Assembly (NCBI RefSeq): GCF_023856365.1 | Contig: NC_064540.1 | Span: 10,197,691-10,261,690, forward strand | Length of the DNA stretch: 64,000 nucleotides | Source: Brienomyrus brachyistius | Lineage: Eukaryota; Chordata; Actinopteri; Osteoglossiformes; Mormyridae | Direction of reading: 5' to 3' | Shown: piece by piece, positions 10,873 through 24,000 of the stretch | How the letters are laid out: each line of letters opens with the position of its first letter | Numbering within the stretch: the first letter of the stretch is position 1 | Made by a program: the position numbers and the translations under genes | The notes under the pieces: generated by a model | The model's database searches: none | What the model was told of the DNA's origin: nothing | What the model saw: the letters and a program-made list of their open reading frames with translations, nothing else

Positions 10873-12513
10873 CAGTTGTGCTCAAAAGTTTACATACCCT
10901 GGCAGAATTTGTGATGTTTTGGCCATTTTTCAGAGAATATGAATGATAACACAATAACCTCTCTGTCACTCGTGGTTAGTGGTTGGGTGAAGCCATTTAT
11001 TATCAAACAATTGTGTTTGCCTTTTTTACATCATAATGACAACAGAAAATATCCAAATGACCCCGATCAAAAGTTTACATACCCTGGAAATTCTGGCATG
11101 ATAACATAGACACAGGTTGACACACACAGGTGTAAATGACTACTAAAGGTTACCATCCTCACCTGTGATCTGTTTGCTTGTAATTAGTGGGTGTGTATAA
11201 AAAGTCAATGAGTTTCTAGGCTCCTGACATGAGTCATTCAGTGTTGCACTGATTTTTGTTGGATTCCGAGCCATGGGGAAAGCAAAAGAATTATCAAAGG
11301 ATCTGCGGGAGAAGGTTGTTGAACTTCATAAAACAGGAAAAAGATATAAAAAGATTTCCAAGCAATTAAGAATGCCAGTCAGCAGTGTTCAGACCCTAAT
11401 TAAGAAGTGGAAAATGAGGGATTCTGTTGAAACCAAACCACGATCAGGTAGACTAACAAAACTTTCAGCCACAACTGCCAGGAAAATTGTTCGGGATGCA
11501 AAGAAAAACCCACAAATAACTTCAGCTGACATACAGGAGTCTCTGAAAAAAAGTGGTGTGGATGTATGAAGATGCACAATAAGGAGGCACTTGAAGAAAA
11601 ATGGGCTGCATGGTCGAGTGGCCAGAAGAAAGCCATTACTGCGCAAATGCCACAAAATAGCTCGCTTACAATATGCCAAACAGCACCGAGACAAGCCTCA
11701 AAACTTCTGGAACAAAGTTATTTGGAGTGATGAGACTAAAATTAAACTTTTTGGCCACAACCATAAACGTTACATTTGGAGAGGACTCAACAATGCCCAT
11801 GATGAAAAGTACACCATCCCTACTGTGAAACACGGAGGTGGATCGCTGATGTTTTGGGGGTGTGTGAGCTACACAGGCACAGGGAACTTGGCCAGAATTG
11901 ATGGCAAGATGAATGCAGCACATTATCAGAAAATACTGGAGGAACATTTGCACTCATCAGCTCGGAAGCTGCGCATGGGAGGCTCTTGGACATTCCAACA
12001 TGACAACGATCCAAAGCACAAGGCCAAGTCAACTTGTCAATGGCTACAGCAGAAAAAAGTGAAGGTTCTGGAATGGCCATCTCAGTCTCCTGACCTCAAT
12101 ATCATTGAGCCACTTTGGGGAGATCTCAAACGTGCAGTTCATGCAAGACAGCCCAAGAATGTACAGGAACTGGAGACATTTTGCCAAGAAGAATGGGCAG
12201 CTTTACCATCTGAGAAGATAAAGTGTCTCATCCACAACTATCACAAAAGACTTCAAGCTGTCATTGATGCTAAAGGAGGCAATACAAGGTATTAAGAACT
12301 AGGGTATGTAAACTTTTGATCAGGGTCATTTGGATATTTTCTGTTGTCATTATGATGTAAAAAAGGCAAACACAATTGTTTGATAATAAATGGCTTCACC
12401 CAACGACTAACCACGAGTGACAGAGAGGTTATTGTGTTACCATTCATATTCTCTGAAAAATGGCCAAAACATCACAAATTCTGCCAGGGTATGTAAACTT
12501 TTGAGCACAACTG
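10873..12513 (+). mobile_element. Tc1/mariner transposon of the IR/DR type, almost complete
   Basis: The ends are perfect inverted copies: CAGTTGTGCTCAAAAGTTTA at 10873 and its complement ending at 12513, flanked by TA target duplications at 10871-10872 and 12514-12515. Each inverted repeat is about 215 bp and carries an outer and an inner direct-repeat site (inner CAAAAGTTTACATACCCTGG near 11069 and its complement near 12303). That is the layout of the Sleeping Beauty-like IR/DR group. Total length 1641 bp. The two long repeats are nearly identical, which suggests a fairly recent insertion in the il17re-il17rc intergenic space. Confidence 0.93.
11273..12295 (+). pseudogene. Tc1-family transposase with one in-frame stop
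   Basis: A single frame of 341 codons runs from ATG 11273 to TAA 12295 and is interrupted only by TGA at 11567-11569; there is no frameshift. The N-terminal 98 residues form the paired-like DNA-binding domain (two helix-turn-helix units; starts MGKAKELSKDLREKV) ending in a GRLTK basic stretch. The catalytic part keeps the DDE triad context: WSDETKI for the first Asp, DNDPKH for the second, and SPDLNIIEPLW for the Glu, with about 34 residues between the last two. The glycine-rich KHGGGSLMFWG box is intact. Known function of the family: cut-and-paste transposition into TA sites. As written the protein stops before the catalytic domain, so this copy should be inactive unless the stop is read through. 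Confidence 0.93.
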
Positions 12514-12654
12514 TATGTTGTGTAAATGTCTTAAGAAATTGTGCAGTAGCAGTTAAAGGTCTAGACAAGCATAATGAAAATCATTTTTTTTTAAAAAAAA
12601 CAAGACGACAAACTGAAACACACCTTGAGGTTATGTAGTAAGTAATATCTTGTG

Positions 12655-12990
12655 AACAAGGAAAGAGGTGAAGTGCTGTGGCAGGTGACCTGGCCCCCTC
12701 AAGCCCCCTGACCTAACCCCTATGGAGCTGGTTTTGGATGAGTTGGATCGAAGAGTAAGAGCAAAGTAGCCAATTTCAGTCAAAGCAAAAGGGGCTATTT
12801 TGAAGAGTGTGAAATTTGAAAAATCTTTGAGACGTTGAAAGCTTCTCTTTGTCGTTGTAATGTTTGGTATGTTTTACTTCATTGCCTTGAGGCGGTTTAC
12901 CATAAGGTGAATAACACAGCTAAAATAGAGACAAATGCAGTAAAGGCAAGTGTGTCCAGACTTTTGACTGGTCCTATAAATATACAGATT
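12655..12990 (+). mobile_element. 3' remnant of a second, different Tc1-like element
   Basis: The translated 5' part shows a decayed version of the catalytic PPQSPDL...MEL...DELDRRVRAK region typical of Tc1 transposases. The fragment ends in TIR-like sequence GTGTCCAGACTTTTGACTGG at about 12952. The 5' half and left terminus are absent. Confidence 0.7.
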
Positions 12991-15900
12991 CGCACACCTG
13001 CAATAACATCATAAGCCTTTCAGAAAGCATTACCAAGTTAACTCTTATGGAAATACATATTGAAAATGTCATATTGTCACTGGTGTGCCTCTAGTATGAG
13101 AAACTTCATCAGATGGAGGAAGTAGTCCAGGATTTCCTTTCAAGCCACAGTCTCATACATTTATGACTTTTAGTTAGAATAATTATGTTGGAGAAAACAA
13201 AGCCTGCACTCTGTATGCAATGAGAACTTTAATCATACATTAAAGACTGACAGCCCGCAATTACACACTATATTTATTAAGTACCTCAGTGTAATTAAGG
13301 TAAAAGACCACCTTTTGTGTCCAGAACCACTTCAGTGGTAATTGGTAGTTGGAGCAGCCTTTTTGTACACCACTGCTGTGTTGTGATGTGTTGTGATGTG
13401 CTGAGCTTTCACTCATGTGTGGGCTTCCTGATAGCTTCAATATGTCACTCTCTTCTGTAGGCCCCTAGCTGGAAGTAAATTTTTTGGGGTGTCCAGCGAC
13501 CTTACCGGTCCCCCACAGTAGACTTAATGGGGGCGGGGTGGGCAATCCCATAATTTTAGTACCTGGCTATGTGCCTGAGCTCTTGGATTAACAAGGTCTT
13601 ATATCACAAGATATGTCCGGAGTTCTGTGTTTGATTTCTGGCTGTCGCTCAGTGTGAGTTATTTGATCTCCCTTTGTGTGAGTGACTTTCCTTCATGTAC
13701 TCCAATGAATGTATGTTTGTTTTTATGGATTTCTTCCACCTAAGCCTGGTTAAAATGAATTTTCTTTATTATGTTAAAGGTTTATTTAAAGATTTTTTTC
13801 TTTATTACCACCCCGCTGTTGTGACAAGACCTTGACGTTTTGTCTTGTTTGGTGTTTTTTTTCAAAACAAATCAAATTTAAACAATAATTTTCTGGGTTT
13901 TACTGCTGCTTATTCAGTGGTAGGGCTGCCAGTAAACTTGTTTACTGGCAAAAACGGTCACTTGATCACATGGACCTTTCATTAGTTCTCAAATGCCTAG
14001 GCTGTTAATCATTTCTTGTTTCACTTTTGGTTTCACCCGTATTTATGTAGAAGGCATTGTTACTGTTTCAGTGACCAAGTACTTTGTCATGACTTAGTTC
14101 TGGTTCCTAAAAGGTAATTCTCAGCTGCTCCCTGCATCCCACCCACCCTATGTTTACATGCTACGTGCTGCTATGAGTAGTACAATGTGGGTGTGTGTGT
14201 GTGTGTGTGTGTGGTCCATGCCTTGCTAAGTTGATTGTAGATGTGTACTGGTGTGACTGAGACTTTATGTACGTGACTGCATGTAGTTGTACACCACTGT
14301 GAGTTTACCGTGCATGATCTCACTGTGCATCAGATCCTCTGTAAAGTTTGTACATGTATGCATTATTAATGCCTGCTATTTATGTTAAAGGGATTAGCGG
14401 TGCAGAGGTGATCTTTAACCAAACAGTTACAGCATTCCTTTAAGCAAGCAAGCTTGAATATGCACTATCAGTGCCCATCAGTCTGGTTGGATCAAAATTT
14501 GATCATTCACAATCACATCTTGTCAGTCTGATTGCTATCCTGGGCCTGTACTCCTATGTCAGCACTCTAAGCTGCAGTCAAGATGTTTGGGAAATATTAT
14601 TATTTAGCATTACTGAAGAGGTCTAATGCATAGAAAGCTAATTATAGATGTGATGGAGATTGGGGCTAGTATAGTATTCTATAGTTGTGATGAATGGATT
14701 TTTAAACTTATTTGAAGCTTAAAAAAACATTAAAAGAAAAAACAGTAACATACCTTGGATTCCTTCTTCATCATGTGTGCCATATATCTGTGAGGCACAG
14801 CATTCCAATGGTCAGTGCCTTATCTATACCTACACAACAAGTATGCGAGTATCATGTTCAATTTTGTCCCTGTTCCTATAAAGTAAAAGTAGATGTGAGA
14901 TATGGAATTCCTGAAAAACCACTATAGTGCCCAAGCCAGCTCACCGCCCACCATTAAACTTACAGGTACGCTACTGCATTCTCATTTTTTAATCTGTGCT
15001 CTTTTTAAGTCAAACACGATGAATGTCTATTGTAAGGGCCTAATTGCATACTCCACGCAAGTGGGTCAGGACACGGTGATCTGCGATCAGGTCACCAATC
15101 AGTTAAGAAACCCAAGTTCAGCAGAGCACTGTCATCGTTGGACTCTGCATTCTCGAATTTGAACTCTGTTCTGCTTTGAGTTGAAAAACGGTTATAAGAC
15201 GGGTGTTTAGCTAGCTGCATATAAAGTATGTATTGCCTTGCAGGGAGGGGGCTGTACAATGATAGCATGCAAACACTGACCACAGCATTTTCAGTTCCTA
15301 TTACTCGACATACTTATGTGTATACAAATATTTTAACAAATTATGAAAAACACATAATCAAGAACATGAGATTGGAAAGGGTAAAAGGGCACCCTATGTA
15401 TTTTGCTAATTTTTCTAGCAAATGCGAAATACAAATTAAAAATAAAAATCTACCAATTCCAAAATATATGTTCATGCTGTTGCGGAGTTTTTAAAAACGG
15501 AATTACCCGAGCGCCACTAACACCCATACGGCTTCATTGCAACACGGTCAAATGACCACAGTCCGACAGCTTCCCAAAACTTTCCTGCCCGTCTGTTTGC
15601 TATAACTATAGCTCTTTATATAACTTTTCATCTTCCACATGTATCCATCTGTTGCGAGCCAACAATAACATGTTTTATGCATTTATTTGGACTGGAACAT
15701 GCATATATACCTTGATGAAAAATGTGCGTATGTAATAATGCCAATAGTGCTAGCAATTAGAATTTTGCATGCAACTTTCTGCTTGCCCATAAGGTGATTT
15801 GTACTGCCGAAGAATGTTTCTTGCAAAATCCATCTTGCAAAATTTGGTTAATTGTTTCTGTCGTCCTGCTTGTGCGGAAATGTAATTTCACAAAAGAGGA

Positions 15901-16020
15901 ACAGATATTTTACTTGTGCATATTCACATTGTTTCACAGCGCGCAATATCAGGTCATCTCTGTCATTGGAAAGGCTGCTGTAGTGGTTCATCTAATCTAC
16001 AACTTATTTTTTTTTTTCCA
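12990..16020. other. Intergenic DNA between Tc1 remnants and il17rc
   Basis: No exon, RNA gene or complete element recognised. Contains a (GT)n microsatellite at 14189-14213. A pyrimidine tract with AG at about 16008-16020 could be the acceptor of an il17rc 5' untranslated exon. Confidence 0.5.
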
Positions 16021-16373
16021 GTGAACTCGAAGAGCAACTCGAAAACCAGGTTTCAAGGAGCTCCGTGCCTCGTTTCAAGACTTTGAAATCAAGCCAAGTA
16101 TTGCCTAACCCCATTGACTGGAAAAGGGAGCTGGTATAGTTAGTCACTTCCGTGCAAGACGCGTAGGATGCCGTGGGACTGGATGTGAGAGGGCGAAACG
16201 TAGCTCTGGCTCAGCGGTCTTGATTCATACAGGTGTGTACGGGACTATCGAGGAACCGCAGGTACAGGAGTAAGCACGCCGCTGGTGGCGGTGTGATCAG
16301 CCAGGGCAGCGGTTCCCGTTGTCAGCTGCATCACATAGCCCGAAAGGAGAAGACCGAGTTACTTACCCGTGGG

Positions 16374-16492
16374 ATGATGCCTCATCTATGGCTACTTGTG
16401 GCCGCGGCACTGCTGTCCGCGAACTTTGGCTTGTCGGCCGTTCTTCTGGAGAAGATCGACTATGACCAGAACTCCCAGTTCATCTGCGCCCA

Positions 16493-16541
<49 letters not shown>

Positions 16542-19500
16542 GAGCGAAGAAGACGAAATTGATAGTTTGGGTGGGCGAGTCAAAAAGGCGTACCCCCATA
16601 ATTTACATTAGATCTAACGTGTTATTTATGGAACAATTAAAAACGAGAAATACCGACTTCTCTCGATATAAAATATAAAATTTTACCACGTATTGCAAAC
16701 GCATTGAAACATCAATACGTAACGCAGTGTTCCTGTAAATTAAAAGGTCTATTTATTTATTAATTAATGAATTTTTTTTTATTTTTTTTTTGCGAAGTCC
16801 GGATTTTAAGTGTTGGAAAATGGTCCATAATAAATGATTTGCTGTAATGGAAAAAGGGATGGAAATGCGTTTGGGAAATGGGCCATGGTTTACTTCTCCT
16901 TACTTATTGATGTTCCCCAGTGAAGTGGATACCCTATCCGTCAGCAAGTATGCTGTAGCTATAGTAACAGGCTTTCCTTCTGAGGTTTCGGGTTTATAGA
17001 TAGTGGCTTCCCAACCTTCCAAAGTGCATGCATTATACAAAAGCGTCCTTACTCCTTTGGCACCTGTATAACTGATTGAGGCAGCTATGGATCATTTGGC
17101 TAAGGCTGTTCGTGTACAGAAGTTTTGTTAGTGGTTTGTAAAAACTCTGACCACTGACTATAGTCCATTATGGTTAAAATCAGGCCCGCTCATGAGTGCT
17201 CAACAAACTCATAGGCAGCTCTCCCAGAGTTATTAACTTTTCTTGGAACTTTCCATGCACATGTGATTTTGGTTAACAGGCAAGCCTTCCTGCACCTTAA
17301 TTAAGAATACACCAACCTTAAACAAGCCAGACAACCTTGAATAGCCAGTCCCAGCCCATTCTGCCACTGTAGGCTGAGACTAGTCGCCTCAAGGACAGTT
17401 TATTTACTGTAGTAGGATGGTGTTACCCCAGTATGCATATCTTGATGTCTTGTAGTGGTGTTTTCTTGCTTAATATGTGTGCATTGTTTTGTTTTTGTAC
17501 ATTCTTATAATCTTATAATTTATAATACTTTCAGACTAAAGAGAAACATATGTAAATGTTAGTGTCTGTTTCTATTGTACTGTATATACTTAAATATGCT
17601 TCTGAAAGGTGTACAGTTTTGTAGGCAGTATCGTGTGTACGTGAGGGGGTGTGTATTTATTTCTCTCTAAAGATCTCTCGTTCATTTTTCAGGGCATATC
17701 AGACTGCAGGATCAAGAGTAAGCACTCGATTTCGAATGAAAATGAATTAAACTTTATTGATCATAGGGAAAATCTATGGGGCAGTGTGTGGCTCAGTGGG
17801 GTAAGCCTGTGTCCTTGTAATCAGAAGGTCGCAGGTTCGAACCCAGCCTCAGCACGTCTGCGGGTCCTTGAGCAAGACCCTTAACCCCCAGCTCCCTGGG
17901 CCGCTACGGGTGGCAGCCCTTTGCGGTCAACTTACTCCACAAAGAGCAAGTTGAGGGAGGCGTAAAGATAATTTCCCTACAAGGGATCAATAAAGTATCA
18001 ATGATTTCTGCCTATCCCACCTTGCTCTCTATGAGCAGCCACCCATAGTGGTGCCTGGGGAGCTGGGGGGGGTTTAAGGGCCTTGCTCAAGGGCCCACAG
18101 ACACACTGAGGCCGGGCTTGAGCCAGCAGCCCTCTGGTCACAGGCACAGAGGCTTAGTCTACTGAACCACATGCTGCCCACATTATAAATGAGAGTTGCG
18201 GATGATGTGCTGTGTTTCTGGTGTTCGGTTTTATATGCAAATGTTGCCCTGTTATTCCTCTCCCTTTGTTTGCTGTGTGGACGGCGTCCTGTCAGTGTAA
18301 TACTCTATTCTGTCTAGATGAGTTCCTAGGGTGGCCAATGCGGGGTCCAGTGAACGTTAGTAATATGGAGCTTAAGCCACTGCTGTGCTGCATAGAACAG
18401 AGGAAGTGCAGACCATGTCTGGAGATAAAACTCCGGCTCATTGTAACAGGTAATCTTCTGTGTGGCTGGTTGGCTGTGACTTTGCTTTTGCATATCTGTA
18501 TATTTCCATATATGTACTATCCACAGATTAACATACGTGTGTTTAAGGGAACACTCCTTTGCATGTTTTGCTGTTATTCTCCAAGGAACAATACTCGTAA
18601 ATACCGTAATTATAACTACACGTGTACTGCAGCTGTTTACAGGGTATTCTGTGTTTGTGCATGAGACTGGGCGCAGTGTAAGCCTGTAATATTAAAATTG
18701 TGTCTCTTCTTCAGTGTTTAGTTAGATTCATAATTAGCGTTTAAAAAAAACTTCACTATTCCCTTCCGTAAATATGCAAGCTGGTTTTTTTTTTTCTCTG
18801 GATGTCTAAGGTAAGATATCATACGAAGAGCTAGAACAGTCTGCTGAGGATGAGGATGATGCTTACAAAAGCCTGGAGAATGAAGAAGGTAGGATCAGTA
18901 ATCAGTTATGATAAGAGCTCTAACGTACTGTCTGCCCCATTTGTTCTTACGTTATACAAACCCATGTGTAGCTTTCTTCCTATCTTGGCGGTTATCCTAT
19001 AATTAAAACGATGCATAATTTGCCCATTTCTTACATTTTTATCCATTAGTCTCCATCAGTTCACATACAGAGTTATGAAATCTCTATGGACACACTCTTT
19101 TGTCTCTAACGGCCATCCCCTGTTGGTGTCTGTATCCCACAGCCTCACTGAGCTTATGCTACAACGCTCCACCTCTGCTTTCATTCTGCAAGAGACTGGA
19201 GTTCAGTCTCCTCCCTGCTGTTTTGGAGGAGAATGATACGCCTGAGGTAAATAAATATAAACCTTTGCTACTTTTGTATGACATTTTACATGTTGCATAT
19301 TTTATTGAAACTGCTATCATGGCTAAAATTTTACAGCACTGCACTTTGATTGATACCGTATTCCATTGATACATTGTAACAAGTGTTACCAATTCCCACG
19401 CCTTGTCTGTCTCATTTATTTGGCTCAGTTAACATCTGAGCAGACCCTTCTGGATGTGCTGCCCTACCATTAGCCTTCATCCTGATCACTCTGCCTCATG

Positions 19501-21026
19501 CTGTGTATCTCCTACAGGTCTGGCTCTCCGTAGTAATCTCTGAAAAGGTGTATTTCGACAGTCAAGTAATGGTGCAGGTCTATCCCTCTACCTTACAGCG
19601 AATCATCATGATCCCTTCCATACAAGATGGTAAACAAACATGTCCAAGAAAGGACATCTGCTGTGTTTCACCCTAAAGACAAAACAGCACTACTTCGGCT
19701 TTTAGATGGTTTTCCTTTGCTGTGATTATTTGACTTGATTACACACAGCTTGCACTCCTGAACAGCCCAGCTTCAATTATAATCAAAACATCCAAAGCTC
19801 TGTAAAAAATATACGGAAGTCGCTAAATCATTTGCCAAACTGCTAGACAATTCAAACAGACTTAAGGCTACATTCGTTTCTAAAAATCTTCATGCGCTTT
19901 ATGTTCAGTCTTTAAACAAAACGGTAGATTTCAAAAAGGGTGTGTTGATATTTCGTATTTGTTTTGCACACTCATACACTTTACAAACTAAATACATATT
20001 CAAAGCACATGCATCTACTCTGATCCTCACACAGAGCCAGTAATGGAAGATAGCTGACATGTACCTAGTCAGACATAGACACGCACTTGTCAGTTTTAGG
20101 TTCCTACTGTATGCACCAGCTGTTTGATCTTCTATAATCCTCTCCTTTATCTGTCCCTCAGTCTGTTCTTCAGCCTTGCACCGAGATGTGGAAGGATGTG
20201 ATGGTGAGTAGAAAATGCTCCCAGTGTCATGGGTGGTGGATAGACCTTGAATTACTGGAATATATAGCTATTATCTAGCAAATACCTGAATATTATTTCC
20301 CTGACTAATCTAGCTAATACCTTTTAGCTGCTTCTGTACTTCTGTATGTGCCTTTACCTCAACAGCTACTGTTTTCTTAGCGTATTTAATACTTGATTTG
20401 TTTTTCAGCATAGCTAATATTCGTTAGCAGCTGCGACGGGTCGAATGCACTTGTGCTGTACTGAACTTGCACTGCAATCATATGCAGTGACTGACATTCT
20501 TTATTTCCATCAGTTCCCACAATAAGGACTGAAATTGATTGGAAGAAGGCGGTGGTCACCCTGCAGCTGGATGACGATGGTGCGGAGCATATCCGGTCCG
20601 CAAAGCTGTACATGTCGTATGGAGACAAGGGTGAACGGTCATATAGGCAATGGGTGAGTTTCTGTGCTATACATTGAGGATTCCCTGGTACCATCATGAG
20701 TCTGAGAGTCAGCTCATGTTTAATTCGCATTTAAAGACTGATGTGGTGTGGTGTCAAGGTCTGTTGGGCTATTTAAGCTGGGATATCAGGGTATAGAGGC
20801 GTATAAAGGTGATTAGACACAAACACGAATCTGTGGAAGGGATACTTAATGCGGCACCTCCGATGTATTAATATGTCCATTTCAACTCCAGCAACAGAAT
20901 CACACAGAGAAGATCACTATTCCCCTGATCTCAGTCGTCCCCTGCCTGTGTTTCAAGGTGATATATCAGTTTTCTAAGTATTTCTCATAATAATAATAGT
21001 TATAATAATCATCACCATCATCATCA

Positions 21027-21057
<31 letters not shown>

Positions 21058-24000
21058 AACTGACCAGGGCCCTTATCACAAAGCTGGATTTCTTGCTTAG
21101 CCGGACAACATGTCGAATTTAAGGTAGTCTGGGCTACATGTAAGTGAATGAAGATAATGTCCATTTATGCTGAGGTGTCTTAAATGAGACAAGTTATTCA
21201 GCTAAGCTAGAAATCTGGCTTTGTGATATAGGAGGGATGGATGTATAATAAATAATGTTCAGCACAGACAGATGTTTTATTAAAATATTGATTGAGTTAA
21301 TTTTGTCAAATGTTCGTCCTTAAATCCCAATGTGGCTGCTAGCTGCCCTGTCCAGGTGAGCTTTGCCTTGTGCTCTAACGCGGTCTGCTGTTCTTCCTTT
21401 TGACAGGTATGGTGGACTGGAAGCATACACCCACTGCGTGCGAAAAGCTGTCCCTTTGTGAACCAAACCGGTAAGTGACACCAGAGCTGTTCGGTTAGCA
21501 TTACACTTCGCAGGCAATGCAAAGGGAAAGCTGTCTGTATTTCTAAACAAAGTACATACGACAGACACCCGTTTATATTTGGACATTAAAGCTGAATTGT
21601 AATGAATTTTGTAAAGATTTGTGTTCCTTGTGATCAGGATGGAAAAAAACTAACCATAACCAATGTAAAGGCTAAACCCCTCGGTTTATATATGTTTCAT
21701 TTACCTGTATACTGATTTATAGTTTATATTTGTCTTGAATCATTTATTGGAATGACAGTCTTTACGAAGCACAAAATACTAATGGCTACATATGTTTAGG
21801 GTTACCCTAAGACCCTAACTATAGGTGATACATGGATGGATGGATCAATGGATGTATATTTGGGTTTAATTTTGTGTTTTGTATCCATTTTTCTAATAAG
21901 ATAGATAAGATAGATTTCCCACTTGTGAATTTTCAGGTTCCAGACTGGATTACTTTCATATTCTGCCATACCTACCATTAATCTGCATTCATTAATTCAA
22001 AAAATTACTGCAGCATGCAGAGTAACCTCACGCTATACACAGAAGTGCTTCCTCTGCGGTACACTTTAGAACTTATTCTCCCAGTATATAAATATCCATT
22101 TAGCAGTATTTGCAATTTACTCTGGGGCACTTGGCTGTTCTTTACATGAATCTTTCCACTCTCCCACAGAGTTAATTAAAAACGTCTTGAATAATGTAAC
22201 CGTGTCTGTGGACCCAGTTCCAACAAACAACAATGAAACTGCACTGTCCTGGACACTGAGCGCCCCCTGCAGGGTGGATGCTGAACTGTGGCTCTGTCAG
22301 ATGCCTGAAGGAGGGATAGGCCACTGTGGAGAAGTGCAGGGCTCACGACAGCGGCTGCAAGTCGAAAAGCGAGTATGTAGCCTCCAGTGGACTGGCAGCG
22401 TGTCTGCGGTTTAACTTTTAAATGCACATTTATGTTATTTGACACTTGACAACACGTCAGAGTTGTTTCATATTCTTAAAGTGATTTCACCTTGTTTACA
22501 GCATTCACTGTTTAAACATACTGCCTGCTCACCTTTTGGTTTTAATTTATTGGAATCTCTTACTCTACAGACGACTGGGAAGTTTAGTAATATCAAACCC
22601 CATCCTTACCTATGTGTTCAGGTAAGACCATCCTCCATCTTTTTGCCCATTTCCTTCCCGTTGTTGTGCTCTGTGGTGAATGGATTATTAGCTGTGTGGA
22701 TTAGGAGCACATCTGTATACAGAGATATTGACACAACCGTGGATGTGTGTGCATGAGTAATGTGAGTAATGTATATGTGTGTGCATACCTGTGTGTAAAA
22801 CAGGAGTATTTTAGCCTGTCCTTGTGATTGTCACCCTCAGTGCCGTGTAGAAACTTTTCCAGGGGTGGGTGATCAACTGAGGGACCTGGTGAATTTTGCC
22901 GACTGGGAGTGGGTTGCTGTTGGTAAAATTCATAAAGGGGAACTCAGGACTAAGAAAAGTGGCACTTTCAATTGTTAATGCACGTCCCAGGTCAGCTGTG
23001 GTGTGGTGAAATTGACCAAGCCTCGTACCTCTGTCATACTCTGGCACCTACCAGGTCATGTGTCACATGCTTGCCTGTCTACTTTTGTCCAGGTAAAAGT
23101 CCTAGGGAAGGATGGAGTGCTGGACACCATTTGCCCCTTTGCCAGTGAGTGTCAGCCTCAAACCAGCTGAACAAAGAAGCCAATAGCACAAACCACACTT
23201 GTCTTTCTAAGCTGTACTGTATATGATTAGCACAGCATTGGTGACTAGTGGGATAGCCTCACAGCATTTATTATTCTGCATAAACTTTAACATTTTATAG
23301 TATTCATTTCTTTCAAGCTGTCTTGTGTAATTACTGTATAGCCTCAGGCCTATATTGCTGTGGTATATCTGTTGGTAATTGATGTTGGTTCGGAAAGTGC
23401 TTTATAGACATTAATAATTCGAATTGGCCAAACGATCTGCACGCGTTACTGATTCTGGGAGGAAAATAATGTATTCCTACCTCCTGTGAGAAAATTGTTG
23501 ACATGGAACTTTTCAATGTGGATGACTTTTCTGCTTATCCAGAGTGACTTGTGTGATGAATTTGGTTTTCAAAATTAAAGAGCAGCCTATTCACAGACAT
23601 GCTTGTCGTAGAGGTCTGTATCACACCAGTCTGACCAGTGGCTTCTTGCCCCTCAGACTCCCGGAGACGCTGGACTCTGGCTTTGCTCCTCGCCATTCTC
23701 ATGGTCTGCCTGGGGATGTTTGGACTCTTTCTGCTTCAGGGCACTCTCAAACGTATGTATCTCACACATACTCAGGTCCTTCTTACATACGCCACACAGG
23801 CACTTCTCAAATTCACACCTAAACCAAAACCAAGTCATTACCATTACGGCGGGGCTCTCTGAAATTGGAGCAGCCTCCTTAGGCCCTCTGCTAATCTCTC
23901 CAAGTTGCCTTGAGGGGAGGCGGGAGAGAATGCAGCGAAGTCTCGCTGCAGCTGCATGGCAAGCTGGACCGCCTCCGGGGAACTGAACTGAACTGAACTG

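Noticed and set aside
16392..16583. Poly-Tyr frame on the minus strand and poly-Ile tail on the plus strand
   Set aside because: Both are translations of the (TAA)n microsatellite in il17rc intron 1.
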